From: Bacteroidales bacterium M6 | GTDB lineage: Bacteria; Bacteroidota; Bacteroidia; Bacteroidales; Muribaculaceae | Direction of reading: 5' to 3' | DNA length: 47,970 bases | Assembly (NCBI GenBank): GCA_001689485.1 | Contig: LUJQ01000081.1 | Span: 1-47,970 of the forward strand | In this document: positions 1 to 7,991 of the stretch, piece after piece | Layout of the letters: the number at the start of each line of letters is the position of its first letter | Position numbering within the stretch: the stretch's first letter is position 1 | Notes under the pieces: generated by a model | The model's database searches: none | What the model saw: the letters and a program-made list of their open reading frames with translations, nothing else | What the model was told of the DNA's origin: nothing | Made by a program: the position numbers and the translations under genes

Positions 1-80
1 AGAAAATAAATCATCGGTTGGCTCAGTTAGCGGCTTAGCCAAGACTGAACAACCTCAAATTTTACCGAATCATTGATATA

Positions 81-434
81 ATGAAACTCCGCGTCTTTGA
101 AGCCTTTGCAGGCTACGGCTCTCAATCCATCGCGCTTGACCTGCTTTCTCAATCATTCCCCGATTTCCAGTTTGAGACTGTCGGAATATCGGAGATTGAC
201 AAATATGCTATAAGAGCATATCATACTCTCCACGGTGAGGCTATACCCAATCATGGCGACATAACCAAGATTATATCCAATTCACAACTCTATAAACTTG
301 CAGGAAACTCTATCGTTGTCGCCTGCCTCTATCATATCTTCCGCAAAATGTTCTGCGAGACGGCACGAGAATATGGTGCGCCGACCGCGCATAGCCAAGA
401 AATCCCGGACGTTCAGCAACTCTCGCTTTTCTAA
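81..434 (+). pseudogene. DNA cytosine-5 methyltransferase with internal deletion
   Basis: The 117-residue product starts like a C5-cytosine methyltransferase: the SAM-binding motif I (FEAFAGYGSQS, about residues 6-16), the motif II region SEIDKYAIRAYHTLHG (37-52) and GDI (59-61). It then jumps straight to motif X, YKLAGNSIVVACLYHIF (about 72-88). Family members are usually over 300 residues. The whole middle is absent: the catalytic Pro-Cys motif IV, the ENV motif VI, the QxRxR motif VIII and the target-recognition domain. The reading frame is open across the junction near codon 63, so this looks like an in-frame deletion, not a frameshift. It cannot methylate DNA as it stands. It may be a decaying gene, a retained SAM-binding fragment or an assembly artefact. 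Its stop codon overlaps the promoter of the next gene. Confidence 0.75.
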
Positions 435-472
435 ACTTAAAACAATATCACAACCAAACCCCAGTATCTTTG
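433..472 (+). promoter_or_regulatory. Phage promoter P478 (AAACTTA-N25-TATCTTTG)
   Basis: AAACTTA lies at 433-439 and TATCTTTG at 465-472, with exactly 25 bp between them. TATCTTTG matches the Bacteroidetes -7 consensus TAnnTTTG. The ATG at 478 is 5 bp past the box, so the transcript is probably leaderless or nearly so. The same two boxes at the same spacing occur in front of six other transcription units in the window. Confidence 0.8.
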
Positions 473-477
473 CCCCC

Positions 478-849
478 ATGATTAAACTATTGGAACATAC
501 GCGCCGACCCGATATCTCATTCAGCCGTAAAAGAGGAACTATCCGCATTACGGCAAAAGTGGCGCGTATCCTCACCCTGCGTCCGGGTGATTCAATCAAC
601 ATAGCCGTGAGCAACGGCGAGTATCTTTTGCATGCTGTCCACCGAGTCAACAACATCGGTCGCCATGAGGCACAGTGCTATCCCACCAAAAGAGGGAGCA
701 ACAACTACTGCGCATACTCCGTGCGCCTATGTCGGGCCCTGCTTGATTCAGTCGGAGTGAAGGCTGAACAAGTCGCCTACATGGTTGGCGAGGCTTTCGT
801 TCGTGGTGATACAACATATCTCCCAATCATAACTGCGCTTCCGCTATGA
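478..849 (+). CDS. Conserved small phage protein, unknown function
   Basis: A 123-residue protein beginning MIKLLEHTRRPDISF. The frame is open upstream to 298, but the promoter -7 box at 465-472 puts transcription start at about 478, so this ATG is chosen. The segment ITAKVARILTLRPGDSINI (about residues 24-42) looks like a short beta-strand-rich module and faintly recalls AbrB/SpoVT-type folds; that is a weak impression only. No signal peptide or membrane segment is seen. The stop overlaps the start of the tail protein gene at 846 by ATGA, so the two are translationally coupled and probably act in the same structural step. I do not recognise a specific family. Confidence 0.75.
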   Translation: MIKLLEHTRRPDISFSRKRGTIRITAKVARILTLRPGDSINIAVSNGEYLLHAVHRVNNIGRHEAQCYPTKRGSNNYCAYSVRLCRALLDSVGVKAEQVAYMVGEAFVRGDTTYLPIITALPL

Positions 850-3527
850 ACAAAGAAATAAAGTACAATGGCTACTCCGCACAGCCGTCCGACTACGAAT
901 GTCAGGACGGCGAACTTGCAGTAGCCATAAATCTTGTGCCGGAAGATGGAGCATTGAAACCGGTCCTGCCTCCGAAAATTGAAGGACAGACATCTGCAAC
1001 TATCGGTAATTGCGTGTATATCCATAAAAATTCGGGATATACACATTATATCGTCCAAAATTCAAACTCTTTTAGTTGGTATGATAAAGAGACCCCGGAC
1101 ACACTGACAACCATCGGAACAATATCAAAGTATATAAAGGTTACATCAGTCGGCAACACACTGATATTCCTTACTGATGATGGCATGCAATACTATCTTT
1201 GGAAAGGTGGCGCAACTGGCTATCTCTATTTGGGCGGTAAGATACCCGAATGTCCTATCTCGTTTGGATTGCAGGGCGAGATGGTGAGGACTGATGAATT
1301 TTCCATTTCCTTTGACTCCATCAATGAGGGTAGCATTTGGAACGAGTTTTCAGATAACAACAAGACTCGGATAACAGACCAAGTGCTTGCACATATCAAT
1401 AAGTTTATTGCTGATGAGTCCACCAATAAGGGCAAGTTCATCTTTCCTTTCTTCGTCCGCTACGCCTACCGTCTCTACGATGGTTCGCTCACAATGCACT
1501 CTTCGCCGGTTCTCATGATAGCATCATCTGACCTTGCTCCGCAGGTGTTTTGGTCTCACATCACTGGCAAAGGTAAATACACCGATGCGCAGCTTCGTGT
1601 CTGCGCAATGGTGCATACCCTTGATTATGCCGTGATTCTTCAGTCGAGGCTTGATATGCTCAATAACTGGAAAGATATTGTGCGCTCGGTAGATGTCTTT
1701 ATTTCTAAACCGATTTACACTTACGACCAGAACGGCAAGTGTACCAAGTTCGCCAACTCCGAGGGATATAATTCCTATTGTGTGTGCAAGCATACCAATC
1801 AGGCGGCCTCTACAGCAACATATCCTCTGCGTTATCAGCGCAACACGTTCAACAAACTTTACGCCTTCACGTTCAACCCCACCAATCTTTCATATCCGAT
1901 GGGGCGTTTGATGATACCGCGCCGAAGCGTTGATGCTGTCAAAGAAGATATTCGCTCAACATCTCAGTTCTATCTGCTTGAGAGTATTAAGGTAGAGCAA
2001 CTTTCCACTACGCGTACAAAACTGACCGTTGAAGAAGATTATCTACAATCATTGGTGACACGAGAAGTTATGACTGATGATTACGACAGCCATGATACTC
2101 TCATACCACGATACTGCTTTACATACAATTCGCGTCTCAATCTGAGTAATATATCTAAACGTCTCTACGCAGAATACAATTCGGGAGCATTGATGTGCCA
2201 TACCGACGGATATGTAGCCAACTGGGCAGATGTGCCACCGACTTATTTAGATAACAAAGCCAGTGTCGGAGTCTATTTCTTTATAAAGCAAGACGGAAAG
2301 GATATCATTGTACAAGGAGAGAGTTGTCAAATGGCGAGTCTTGACGCTCCATTCATTTTCTTATACTATCCAAATGTCAATGCCTACAAGGCGGTCATTG
2401 TCTCTTGGTATGGTTTTCCCTCCTGCTATGAGGTTCAACTGGAGCAGCATGGTTTCCTCAATGGTGTTTTCTACTTTGCAGGTTGGGATAATCCCGGAAT
2501 GAGCGGCAGTATGCCATCTGCAAGTTCAAACGCAGACCGCACGATTGATATTCCAAATAAGATTTACACCTCCGAGGTCAACAATCCTTTTGTGTTCCCG
2601 GTTCTCGGCATAAACACGGTTGGAACTGGGGAAATAAAAGGCATTTGTTCGGCTGCAAAGGCTCTTTCCGAGGGGCAGTTTGGTCAGTTCCCTCTTTATG
2701 CTTTCACATCTGAGGGCGTATGGGCGTTGGAAGTGTCGGCTACTGGCACATATTCGGCGCGGCAACCTATCACACGTGATGTCTGTATAAATGCCGATGG
2801 CATTACCCAACTGGATAGTGCAGTGCTGTTCCCCACGGATCGAGGAATCATGCTCATATCGGGTTCTCAGACACAATGTATTTCTGAAGCAATTAATTCG
2901 GAATATCCTTTTAATGCTCTTGACTTACCCGGTTTCAGTAAACTGCACGATATGTTAGGGCATTCTCCGGTTAATGACAAATGCCTGCCTACGCTTCCGT
3001 TTACAGAGTTCCTGAAACAATGTCGTATGATTTACGACTATGTCCACCAGCGTGTCATAGTCTATGCGCCGGGCATTACCTACGCCTATGTATTCTCGCT
3101 GAAATCAAAACTGTGGGGCATGACATTTTCTAATATTGCCTCTCATCTCAACTCCTATCCCGAAGCACTGGCTGTTGATAACAATAACAACATAGTTAAT
3201 TTCTCCGAGACCGAAGCCAAGCAAGTCAAGAGTCTGTTTGTTACACGGCCTCTAAAACTTGACACAATCAATATCCACAAGACTATTGACAACATCATTC
3301 AGCGAGGATTCTTCCGTAATGGGAATATGGCAACTGCGCTATATGGCTCACGCGATTTGGTTAATTGGCATTTGGTATGGTCAAGCAAAGACCATTTCTT
3401 ACGAGGTTTCCGAGGAACACCTTACAAATATTTCCGAATAGCAGGAGTGGCTACACTTGGTGCCGATGAAAGTATCTTTGGCGCGTCAGTCCAGTTCACG
3501 CCACGCCTCACTAATCAACCGAGATAA
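846..3527 (+). CDS. Probable tail protein (893 aa), stabilisation/hub-like
   Basis: An 893-residue protein with no signal peptide or membrane helix. It is rich in aromatic, beta-strand-like segments (for example YVHQRVIVYAPGITYAYVF near residue 730), the pattern seen in propeller-like tail-stabilisation or tail-hub proteins of short-tailed phages. The phrase DYVHQRVIVYAPG...YVFSLKSKLWG recalls tail proteins where repeated blades end in a Trp-Gly strand. The assignment is from overall style and context: it follows a coupled small gene and ends at a terminator shared with the convergent lysis/paralog operon. It may instead be another tail or adhesin component. Start ATG at 846 overlaps the previous stop. 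Confidence 0.6.
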   Translation: MNKEIKYNGYSAQPSDYECQDGELAVAINLVPEDGALKPVLPPKIEGQTSATIGNCVYIHKNSGYTHYIVQNSNSFSWYDKETPDTLTTIGTISKYIKVTSVGNTLIFLTDDGMQYYLWKGGATGYLYLGGKIPECPISFGLQGEMVRTDEFSISFDSINEGSIWNEFSDNNKTRITDQVLAHINKFIADESTNKGKFIFPFFVRYAYRLYDGSLTMHSSPVLMIASSDLAPQVFWSHITGKGKYTDAQLRVCAMVHTLDYAVILQSRLDMLNNWKDIVRSVDVFISKPIYTYDQNGKCTKFANSEGYNSYCVCKHTNQAASTATYPLRYQRNTFNKLYAFTFNPTNLSYPMGRLMIPRRSVDAVKEDIRSTSQFYLLESIKVEQLSTTRTKLTVEEDYLQSLVTREVMTDDYDSHDTLIPRYCFTYNSRLNLSNISKRLYAEYNSGALMCHTDGYVANWADVPPTYLDNKASVGVYFFIKQDGKDIIVQGESCQMASLDAPFIFLYYPNVNAYKAVIVSWYGFPSCYEVQLEQHGFLNGVFYFAGWDNPGMSGSMPSASSNADRTIDIPNKIYTSEVNNPFVFPVLGINTVGTGEIKGICSAAKALSEGQFGQFPLYAFTSEGVWALEVSATGTYSARQPITRDVCINADGITQLDSAVLFPTDRGIMLISGSQTQCISEAINSEYPFNALDLPGFSKLHDMLGHSPVNDKCLPTLPFTEFLKQCRMIYDYVHQRVIVYAPGITYAYVFSLKSKLWGMTFSNIASHLNSYPEALAVDNNNNIVNFSETEAKQVKSLFVTRPLKLDTINIHKTIDNIIQRGFFRNGNMATALYGSRDLVNWHLVWSSKDHFLRGFRGTPYKYFRIAGVATLGADESIFGASVQFTPRLTNQPR

Positions 3528-3555
3528 CTCATGTACTATTTCTATTGTAAAAAAA

Positions 3556-3590
3556 GAAAGACCGTCATGCGTGATGCACAGCGGTCTTTC
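3556..3590 (-). terminator. Bidirectional terminator between convergent operons
   Basis: A 9-bp perfect stem, GAAAGACCG (3556-3564) with CGGTCTTTC (3582-3590), loop of 17 nt. Read on the minus strand it is followed by a run of seven T, a strong intrinsic terminator for the operon ending at 3609. On the plus strand it can also stop transcripts from 846-3527, though with fewer U. Confidence 0.85.
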
Positions 3591-3608
3591 GCTTTAAATA
3601 TGGCAACC

Positions 3609-4133
3609 TTAAAATGGGCGGAGCCGTCGGCGTGTCCTTGCTATCCTTGCGTGCAGATTTGCCCGTATCTCGCTCTCTGCGTCCTCTGCTTTCGCCTCCC
3701 ACACCTGCGCCTTTGCTGGATTGGTTATGCTCAACCAATCCGACACAGCCTTGCACACAAGATATTCGTGTATGAGGTTCTCAAGCAGGTAGAGCGTGGT
3801 CTGCGAGAAATCTGTAGGAACACTCAACACTATTCCATATACTTTCGGCTCTCGCAGGGTGTCGTTCAGTTCCGTGCGGTGCAGCTCGTTCTTGGTGTAT
3901 GGATACAAGAGTTCCCTGCATTTCGCAACAGTCAGGTTCAGCACTCTGGTCACACGGTCCACATTACCCTCTTCGCCTACATCCTGCACCATGTGGCGGT
4001 TGTGGTTGCTTTCCGTGTCCATCACGCTACCCTCTATGTAGGCATAGTTCTTTATGTCATACAGCAGTTGGTCGCGCTTGAATCCCAACACGGCATTCAG
4101 CGAGCCGTCCTTTTCCTCCAAAAAGCAACTCAT
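3609..4133 (-). CDS. Tandem paralog 3 of a phage structural-type family
   Basis: A 174-residue protein and the most diverged of three adjacent paralogs (with 4145-4654 and 4679-5224). Shared features sit in the C-terminal half: a helix of the form YLVCKAVSDWLSITNPAKA, then an Ala/Glu-rich helix, then an Arg-rich tail ending RRRLRPF. The N terminus, starting MSCFLEEKDGSLN, is unlike the other two. No membrane segment is seen. It is the last gene before the terminator at 3556-3590. Small proteins of this kind beside tail genes could be neck or tail adaptors, but nothing in the sequence proves that. The 11-bp gap to the preceding gene indicates one operon. Confidence 0.75.
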   Translation of the reverse strand: MSCFLEEKDGSLNAVLGFKRDQLLYDIKNYAYIEGSVMDTESNHNRHMVQDVGEEGNVDRVTRVLNLTVAKCRELLYPYTKNELHRTELNDTLREPKVYGIVLSVPTDFSQTTLYLLENLIHEYLVCKAVSDWLSITNPAKAQVWEAKAEDAESEIRANLHARIARTRRRLRPF

Positions 4134-4144
4134 GGGCTGTTGGG

Positions 4145-4654
4145 TTAGTCTGTTGGGCGTGTCGGACGGCTACGCTTGCTCACGGTCTGACGGATTAACT
4201 CCATATTCTTGTTGGCGAGGGTGTAGTATTGTTCCGCGTCAGCCTTGTTGGTCACCATATACCAATCGGCGATGGCCGAGTTGGCGAGATAGGCATGGAC
4301 AGCCTCGCCTACGCCTGTCGTAGCCGCTTCGTTGAAGTTGCTCGGCATAGTGAGGTTGAGGATAAGGTCATGGCTTCCGTCATAGTGACTGTTATCCGTG
4401 GTTGTGCCGTTCTCGTTGAGATACTCTCCGAGTTCAGTCTGCACCTCGGCAAAGGCTCGCTTGACGGAACGCAGGATTTTCTCGCGGTTCTCCTCGTCCT
4501 CGGAGGCGAACATACTTGCTACCTCTTTGTGATTCTCCTTATTCTGAATGGTACGTCCGCGCAGGAACGTCTCATTCATGATGTCATAGAGCAGCCACGA
4601 TATTTTGATTGTGGCTGTCACTGGTTTCTTTGCTCCTAATGTAGGGTCTGGCAT
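4145..4654 (-). CDS. Tandem paralog 2 of a phage structural-type family
   Basis: A 169-residue protein of the same family as its two neighbours. Its C-terminal part, YLANSAIADWYMVTNKADA followed by a helix and the tail RSRPTRPTD, aligns without gaps to the 181-residue paralog upstream, and the last six residues (PTRPTD) are identical. The last 20 bases of both genes are almost the same at DNA level, so the duplication is still recognisable in nucleotides. The N-terminal half is free of obvious motifs apart from a charged helix. It is translated in series with the others (24 bp after the upstream stop). Function is unknown; the duplication suggests subunits of one hetero-oligomer. Confidence 0.75.
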   Translation of the reverse strand: MPDPTLGAKKPVTATIKISWLLYDIMNETFLRGRTIQNKENHKEVASMFASEDEENREKILRSVKRAFAEVQTELGEYLNENGTTTDNSHYDGSHDLILNLTMPSNFNEAATTGVGEAVHAYLANSAIADWYMVTNKADAEQYYTLANKNMELIRQTVSKRSRPTRPTD

Positions 4655-4678
4655 AGTTTGATATTATTTAGATTATTG

Positions 4679-5224
4679 TTAGTCTGTTGGACGTGTCGGC
4701 TTCCGGCGGCTGTACAACAGTCGCTCGGCGGTCTCCATCATGTCGGCCGCCTGCGTGAAGTAGTCTTTAGCTTCTCCCTTATTGGCAAACTTGAACCATT
4801 GTCCGATGATTGAAGCAATGAAGAAGCTGCGCAGGGTTGATTGTACGCTTGCCGTCAGAACCTTGTCAAACGATTTGCTTACTTCGATGACGGCTTCATA
4901 GCCTATCTTCCCGATTACCGGAATGACTATGCCTGCTTGTGTGGCTGGCTCACTGGTTGTTCCCTGCACTGGGTAGATTGGATTGAGCGTGGCGGTTATT
5001 CGTTTTGTCTTGCCCGATACCAGCATCTCTTTGAGGTTTTCATTGGTGGCAAGCACCGATTCTTCCCAAAATCTGCTGAGTTCGGCAAGATCATCATCTG
5101 CCGCAAGTATGCGGTCGCGCGCGCCATCATCGCCGTCTATCAGTTTTGACCCTGTGTAGTCTGTGGCTTTGGCTACCTCTTCATACACATCGTCTTGAAA
5201 TATTTGTATTGTAATCGTTTCCAT
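4679..5224 (-). CDS. Tandem paralog 1 of a phage structural-type family
   Basis: A 181-residue protein, first of the three paralogs. The C-terminal block FFIASIIGQWFKFANKGEA, a helix and the tail RRKPTRPTD match the next gene. The central part (about residues 75-130) is beta-rich and alternates hydrophobic residues. The start ATG at 5224 overlaps the previous stop by one base (TAATG), so translation is coupled to the DUF6808-like gene. It shares the transcript of the lysis genes, which places it late in infection. It could be a head-tail connector or tail adaptor; I do not recognise a named family. Confidence 0.75.
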   Translation of the reverse strand: METITIQIFQDDVYEEVAKATDYTGSKLIDGDDGARDRILAADDDLAELSRFWEESVLATNENLKEMLVSGKTKRITATLNPIYPVQGTTSEPATQAGIVIPVIGKIGYEAVIEVSKSFDKVLTASVQSTLRSFFIASIIGQWFKFANKGEAKDYFTQAADMMETAERLLYSRRKPTRPTD

Positions 5225-5772
5225 TATAATTCAATGATTGAAAAGGTCAGACTGACCCCTATAAATGGTTCAAAGCCGTGTGGAGTATAGCCAAAACCGA
5301 CAGTCGGTCCTATATGCCATCTCTTGGGTGGCTTCTTAATTGTCACTATCTCGCGCCGGGGATATACGAAAAGGCTGTCAAGGCTCGGATACATACCGCT
5401 GACGTATGCCTTGTAGTCCTCTCCTTCATAGACGTTCTGCGTGATTGGCAGCTGTAATGTCAGGCTGTCGGGGGCTGTCGCGTCAACGTCTGCGCTTGCC
5501 AGTTCTGCGGTGTCCGCTCTTATGTCGGGCAGACTGTCAAGGTTCGCACTGGGGATAGCAGGAGCCGGAATAGTCACGTTGATAAAGCCTATCGGAGTTG
5601 TTGACACCGGCGCAGGCTCGATGTAGGAAATGGTATCATATACCTTGACTGTATCCATCACACAATCCTCTCGGCCTGGGATGTCGCCCGGAGGCGATTG
5701 GCACTTGTGGAGATACGCGCCTGCCACAAGACTTGCGACTACAACCAAGAGTATCTTCAGAAAATCTTTCAT
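5224..5772 (-). CDS. DUF6808-like membrane-anchored protein, possible spanin
   Basis: A 182-residue protein with an N-terminal hydrophobic segment (about residues 4-21, ILLVVVASLVAGAYL) followed by HKC, then a Pro/Ala/Ser/Asp-rich spacer (about 50-110), and a C-terminal part WHIGPTVGFGYTPHGFEPF...SLTFSII that reads like paired beta strands of an outer-membrane protein. This arrangement is common in Bacteroidales phages next to the endolysin and is annotated as DUF6808. Its place straight after holin and amidase, with a 4-base ATGA overlap, suggests it disrupts or bridges the outer membrane at lysis. The cysteine near residue 24 could be a lipoprotein site but the surrounding lipobox is poor. 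Spanin function is inference. Confidence 0.65.
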   Translation of the reverse strand: MKDFLKILLVVVASLVAGAYLHKCQSPPGDIPGREDCVMDTVKVYDTISYIEPAPVSTTPIGFINVTIPAPAIPSANLDSLPDIRADTAELASADVDATAPDSLTLQLPITQNVYEGEDYKAYVSGMYPSLDSLFVYPRREIVTIKKPPKRWHIGPTVGFGYTPHGFEPFIGVSLTFSIIEL

Positions 5773-6425
5773 GTGTTCTTAACCTTTTTGATGTAGTTGA
5801 TGATTCCGTTAGCGTGGAGTTCCACTATCGCTTTTGTTCCCTCTTCCGAGAGCAGGAAGTCGCAGTCAGCCTTGTTGTCTTGGAAAAGCGACTCCGTCAG
5901 CACTGCCGGACATTTAGTGTGGACGAGAATGTAGAAGCGTGCCTCATAGTCGGGGTCGCCGTCACTCCAGTCTGCCCTCATGGGTTTCTGCTTGCTGTCG
6001 TATGCGCCCTGCGCCTGCAATATGGTGAAACGCTCTTTGTAGTTTTTGAGACGTTCATCGGCCGCGTTCCATATCTCGGTGGCGAGGTCATCTGCCTTGG
6101 TCTTGCCCGGCGAGGTATAGACACACCAACCGCCTGCACTCTTCCATTGTCCGTCCGCTCCTGCGGCGTTGCAGTGGATTGAGACAAGCAGAACATTCTC
6201 TTTGCCGTACTTGTCGCAGTAGGCATTTGCTCTGAAGCACCTTTCAGGCAGGCTGATGTCCTTGTCCTCTTCAACGAGAAGCCGGGCATCCACCATTCGC
6301 AAGTTCAACTCCAGTTCCAGTTTGCGTGCTATCTCCCGGCTTTTGAGATACTCTTTTAGTTTTTGGTCGGGGCTACATTTGCCGGGGGTGTCGCTCCCGT
6401 GTCCGTTGTCAATAAGAACTATCAT
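5769..6425 (-). CDS. Endolysin: N-acetylmuramoyl-L-alanine amidase (Amidase_3)
   Basis: A 218-residue Amidase_3 zinc enzyme that cleaves the bond between MurNAc and the L-Ala of the peptidoglycan stem. The zinc ligands of the family are visible: His9 in IDNGHG, Glu31 in LKSREIARKLE, and His84 in VSIHCNA. The catalytic Glu is Glu178 in VLTESLFQDN. Length is that of a single catalytic domain with no separate cell-wall-binding domain. No signal peptide, so it needs the upstream holin to reach the periplasm. It follows the holin by 7 bp and overlaps the spanin-like gene by 4 bp. This is the lytic enzyme of the phage. Confidence 0.92.
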   Translation of the reverse strand: MIVLIDNGHGSDTPGKCSPDQKLKEYLKSREIARKLELELNLRMVDARLLVEEDKDISLPERCFRANAYCDKYGKENVLLVSIHCNAAGADGQWKSAGGWCVYTSPGKTKADDLATEIWNAADERLKNYKERFTILQAQGAYDSKQKPMRADWSDGDPDYEARFYILVHTKCPAVLTESLFQDNKADCDFLLSEEGTKAIVELHANGIINYIKKVKNT

Positions 6426-6432
6426 GTTTCAG

Positions 6433-6882
6433 TTAGTGATGATTTGATGTGTCTGATATTGTTGTAAACTGCTCCAGTATCTTCTGAGCGTCCTTTTCAT
6501 GCGCACATTCTACGATACGCTTGATGATGTCAGGCAATTCGGCCATGTGGCTCTTACGCCGGGTGGCGTGTTCAAACATACTCTTTGCCTCTACTACAAT
6601 CAGTCCGACACCAAACAGCACAACTACAAACGGCATGAAGTAGAAACTGAAGAACACACCGATACAGTCCACAAGAAAGCCTATTAAGATGAATCGCCAA
6701 TATTCGCACATTTTGGCGATAGTCACTCTCAATTTGTGGGAGTGTACCCGCTGATTGGTTTTCTTCGCCGTGTGTACTCCATCCCAAAGGTCAAGCATAA
6801 TGGCAACAATTACCAGTATGCACACGGCGAGGAATATGCCGAGGAACAGATAGAATTTGTCAAGTGATAAGATTGATTCCAT
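6433..6882 (-). CDS. Holin (phage holin family 4-like)
   Basis: A 149-residue protein beginning MESILSLDKFYLF. The frame is open further upstream to 6993, but that would read through a hairpin and the promoter at 6906-6945, so 6882 is the start. It has a hydrophobic segment (about residues 8-27) ending in LDLWDGVH, a basic cytoplasmic loop, then two close hydrophobic segments (FILIGFLVDCIGVFFSFYF and PFVVVLFGVGLIVVE) and a charged soluble C terminus. The D-x-x-[DT]-G motif after the first helix and the whole pattern fit the toxin-secretion/phage-lysis holin family common in Bacteroidales phages. Being followed by an amidase supports this. Confidence 0.82.
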   Translation of the reverse strand: MESILSLDKFYLFLGIFLAVCILVIVAIMLDLWDGVHTAKKTNQRVHSHKLRVTIAKMCEYWRFILIGFLVDCIGVFFSFYFMPFVVVLFGVGLIVVEAKSMFEHATRRKSHMAELPDIIKRIVECAHEKDAQKILEQFTTISDTSNHH

Positions 6883-6905
6883 GATGTGTAATTTTGGGTT
6901 TGGCG

Positions 6906-6945
6906 CAAAGTTACCCATATACAATCCCTGCCACTCTTTAACTTT
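6906..6945 (-). promoter_or_regulatory. Phage promoter Pholin (AAAGTTA-N25-TAACTTTG)
   Basis: Minus strand: AAAGTTA at 6945-6939 and TAACTTTG at 6913-6906, gap exactly 25 bp. The holin ATG at 6882 lies 23 bp beyond the box, leaving a leader of about 16 nt. It drives the holin, amidase, spanin-like and three paralog genes to the terminator at 3556-3590. Confidence 0.82.
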
Positions 6946-6962
6946 TGTGATATGATACAAGT

Positions 6963-6989
6963 ACGGCGCAGGAAGCAATCCTGCGCCGT
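6963..6989 (-). terminator. Perfect 11-bp hairpin after membrane-protein gene
   Basis: ACGGCGCAGGA (6963-6973) pairs perfectly with TCCTGCGCCGT (6979-6989), loop 5 nt. It starts 8 bp after the stop of the gene at 6997 and lies 18 bp upstream of the holin -33 box. No U-run follows on either strand, so it may be a weak terminator, an mRNA 3'-end stabiliser or an insulator for the holin promoter. Confidence 0.6.
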
Positions 6990-6996
6990 CCACTCA

Positions 6997-7482
6997 TTAA
7001 CAAGATGAAAGTATCAAAATAAGCGATGTGTATAGGTTGTATAGCAGTCCGACCTCAAGCCAAAACACAAAGCGTCTGCGGTCAAACAGTAGTCCTGCCA
7101 GTATTGCTGTGATTGCTATGTATGGCACTCCGCTTGTCAGTATGAGCCATGCAAATGCCGACACACCCAGTATTATGGCGGCTCCGCTGTGTACCATGTT
7201 TGTCAGTTCCTCGCGGAATGCAGGAGCGGCCGCCACAAACAATATGGAAACGACAATAAAGAAAGCAACAAACTGATAGCTGTCGGGGGTTATGTTCATG
7301 AGAGGTACAAGAGCCAATGCCCCTGCTGTGGCTGTGCTGGTCGGGAAGAGCCATTTCGCCTCAGTATGGTAGTAGGTCTCGCTGATCGAACTTGGCAAGC
7401 CGACATTGAGAATGTACGCCGTGAGGTACAACGTCATTATGGCGCACGATAACGTCACGCATATAAAGTCTGCAATCATCAT
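6997..7482 (-). CDS. Polytopic membrane protein, unknown function
   Basis: A 161-residue protein with about five hydrophobic helices: residues 3-26, a weaker one near 48-65, 70-90, 98-120 and a pair toward the C terminus (VPYIAITAILAGLLF and FWLEVGLLYNLYTSLILIL). Between the first two is a polar loop with SETYYHTEAKW. It overlaps the previous gene by ATGA and ends just before the perfect hairpin at 6963-6989. Membrane proteins at this place beside lysis genes may be antiholins, superinfection-exclusion proteins or accessory holins; the sequence does not distinguish these. Confidence 0.7.
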   Translation of the reverse strand: MMIADFICVTLSCAIMTLYLTAYILNVGLPSSISETYYHTEAKWLFPTSTATAGALALVPLMNITPDSYQFVAFFIVVSILFVAAAPAFREELTNMVHSGAAIILGVSAFAWLILTSGVPYIAITAILAGLLFDRRRFVFWLEVGLLYNLYTSLILILSSC

Positions 7483-7970
7483 AGCGCGTCAGTAAATTTA
7501 TTCCAGTCTATTTCCGCTTTGGCTTGCCACGCCTGCGCATAGCATTCCTGCGAGAACAACAGAAGAGCGTCCGTGAAACTCTCAAATTCTTCTGCGTCCT
7601 TGAACTCATAGAAAGCAGGACTACCGTCCGGGTAATCGCCCAGTTTGAATTGCAGAGGAAACATCGCAGCTCCAAGCCTCGGTATCTTTACCGATAGCCC
7701 GGTTATGTTGCGCTCCGCTTCCTCATCGTAGCGGACCGGTACGCCCTGCCATGAGAACCCGTTGCGCTTGCGCTCGTCAGCGTCCGCAGACAACTGCGCG
7801 TTGATGACTGCCTTTATCTCGTCAAGTGTGGGGCGGTGCTTGAACGTATGGCGATATTCGTATGTGCCTCCGTCCGTTGTCTCATAAAGTCCAAAGAAAA
7901 GCACCCATGTATCGCGTCCTATACGTTGCAGTCCGTCCTGCCGTATGGTTGTGCCATAAATCTTTTCCAT
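7479..7970 (-). CDS. Conserved hypothetical protein near tail/lysis genes
   Basis: A 163-residue soluble protein starting MEKIYGTTIRQDGLQRIG. An earlier in-frame ATG at 7994 lies inside the promoter -7 box, so 7970 is the start. The N-terminal third is beta-rich (TWVLFFGLYETTDGGTYEYRH), and the segment RPTLDEIKAVINAQLSADADERKRNGFSW resembles the arrangement of DUF4376-type proteins found beside phage tail fibres; this similarity is from memory and uncertain. The C terminus is helical (FTDALLLFSQECYAQAWQAKAEIDW). It is first in a two-gene transcript with the membrane protein, to which it is coupled by an ATGA overlap. Confidence 0.65.
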   Translation of the reverse strand: MEKIYGTTIRQDGLQRIGRDTWVLFFGLYETTDGGTYEYRHTFKHRPTLDEIKAVINAQLSADADERKRNGFSWQGVPVRYDEEAERNITGLSVKIPRLGAAMFPLQFKLGDYPDGSPAFYEFKDAEEFESFTDALLLFSQECYAQAWQAKAEIDWNKFTDAL

Positions 7971-7991
7971 ATCAATATCAGATTTTTGGCA

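Noticed and set aside
1..80. Possible promoter or gene end before the methyltransferase remnant
   Set aside because: No TAnnTTTG box, hairpin or open frame that I could support in these 80 bp; the true upstream region may lie outside the window.
6883..6993. Upstream extension of the holin frame
   Set aside because: The extension would be translated from inside the hairpin and the promoter; the ATG at 6882 fits promoter and family length.
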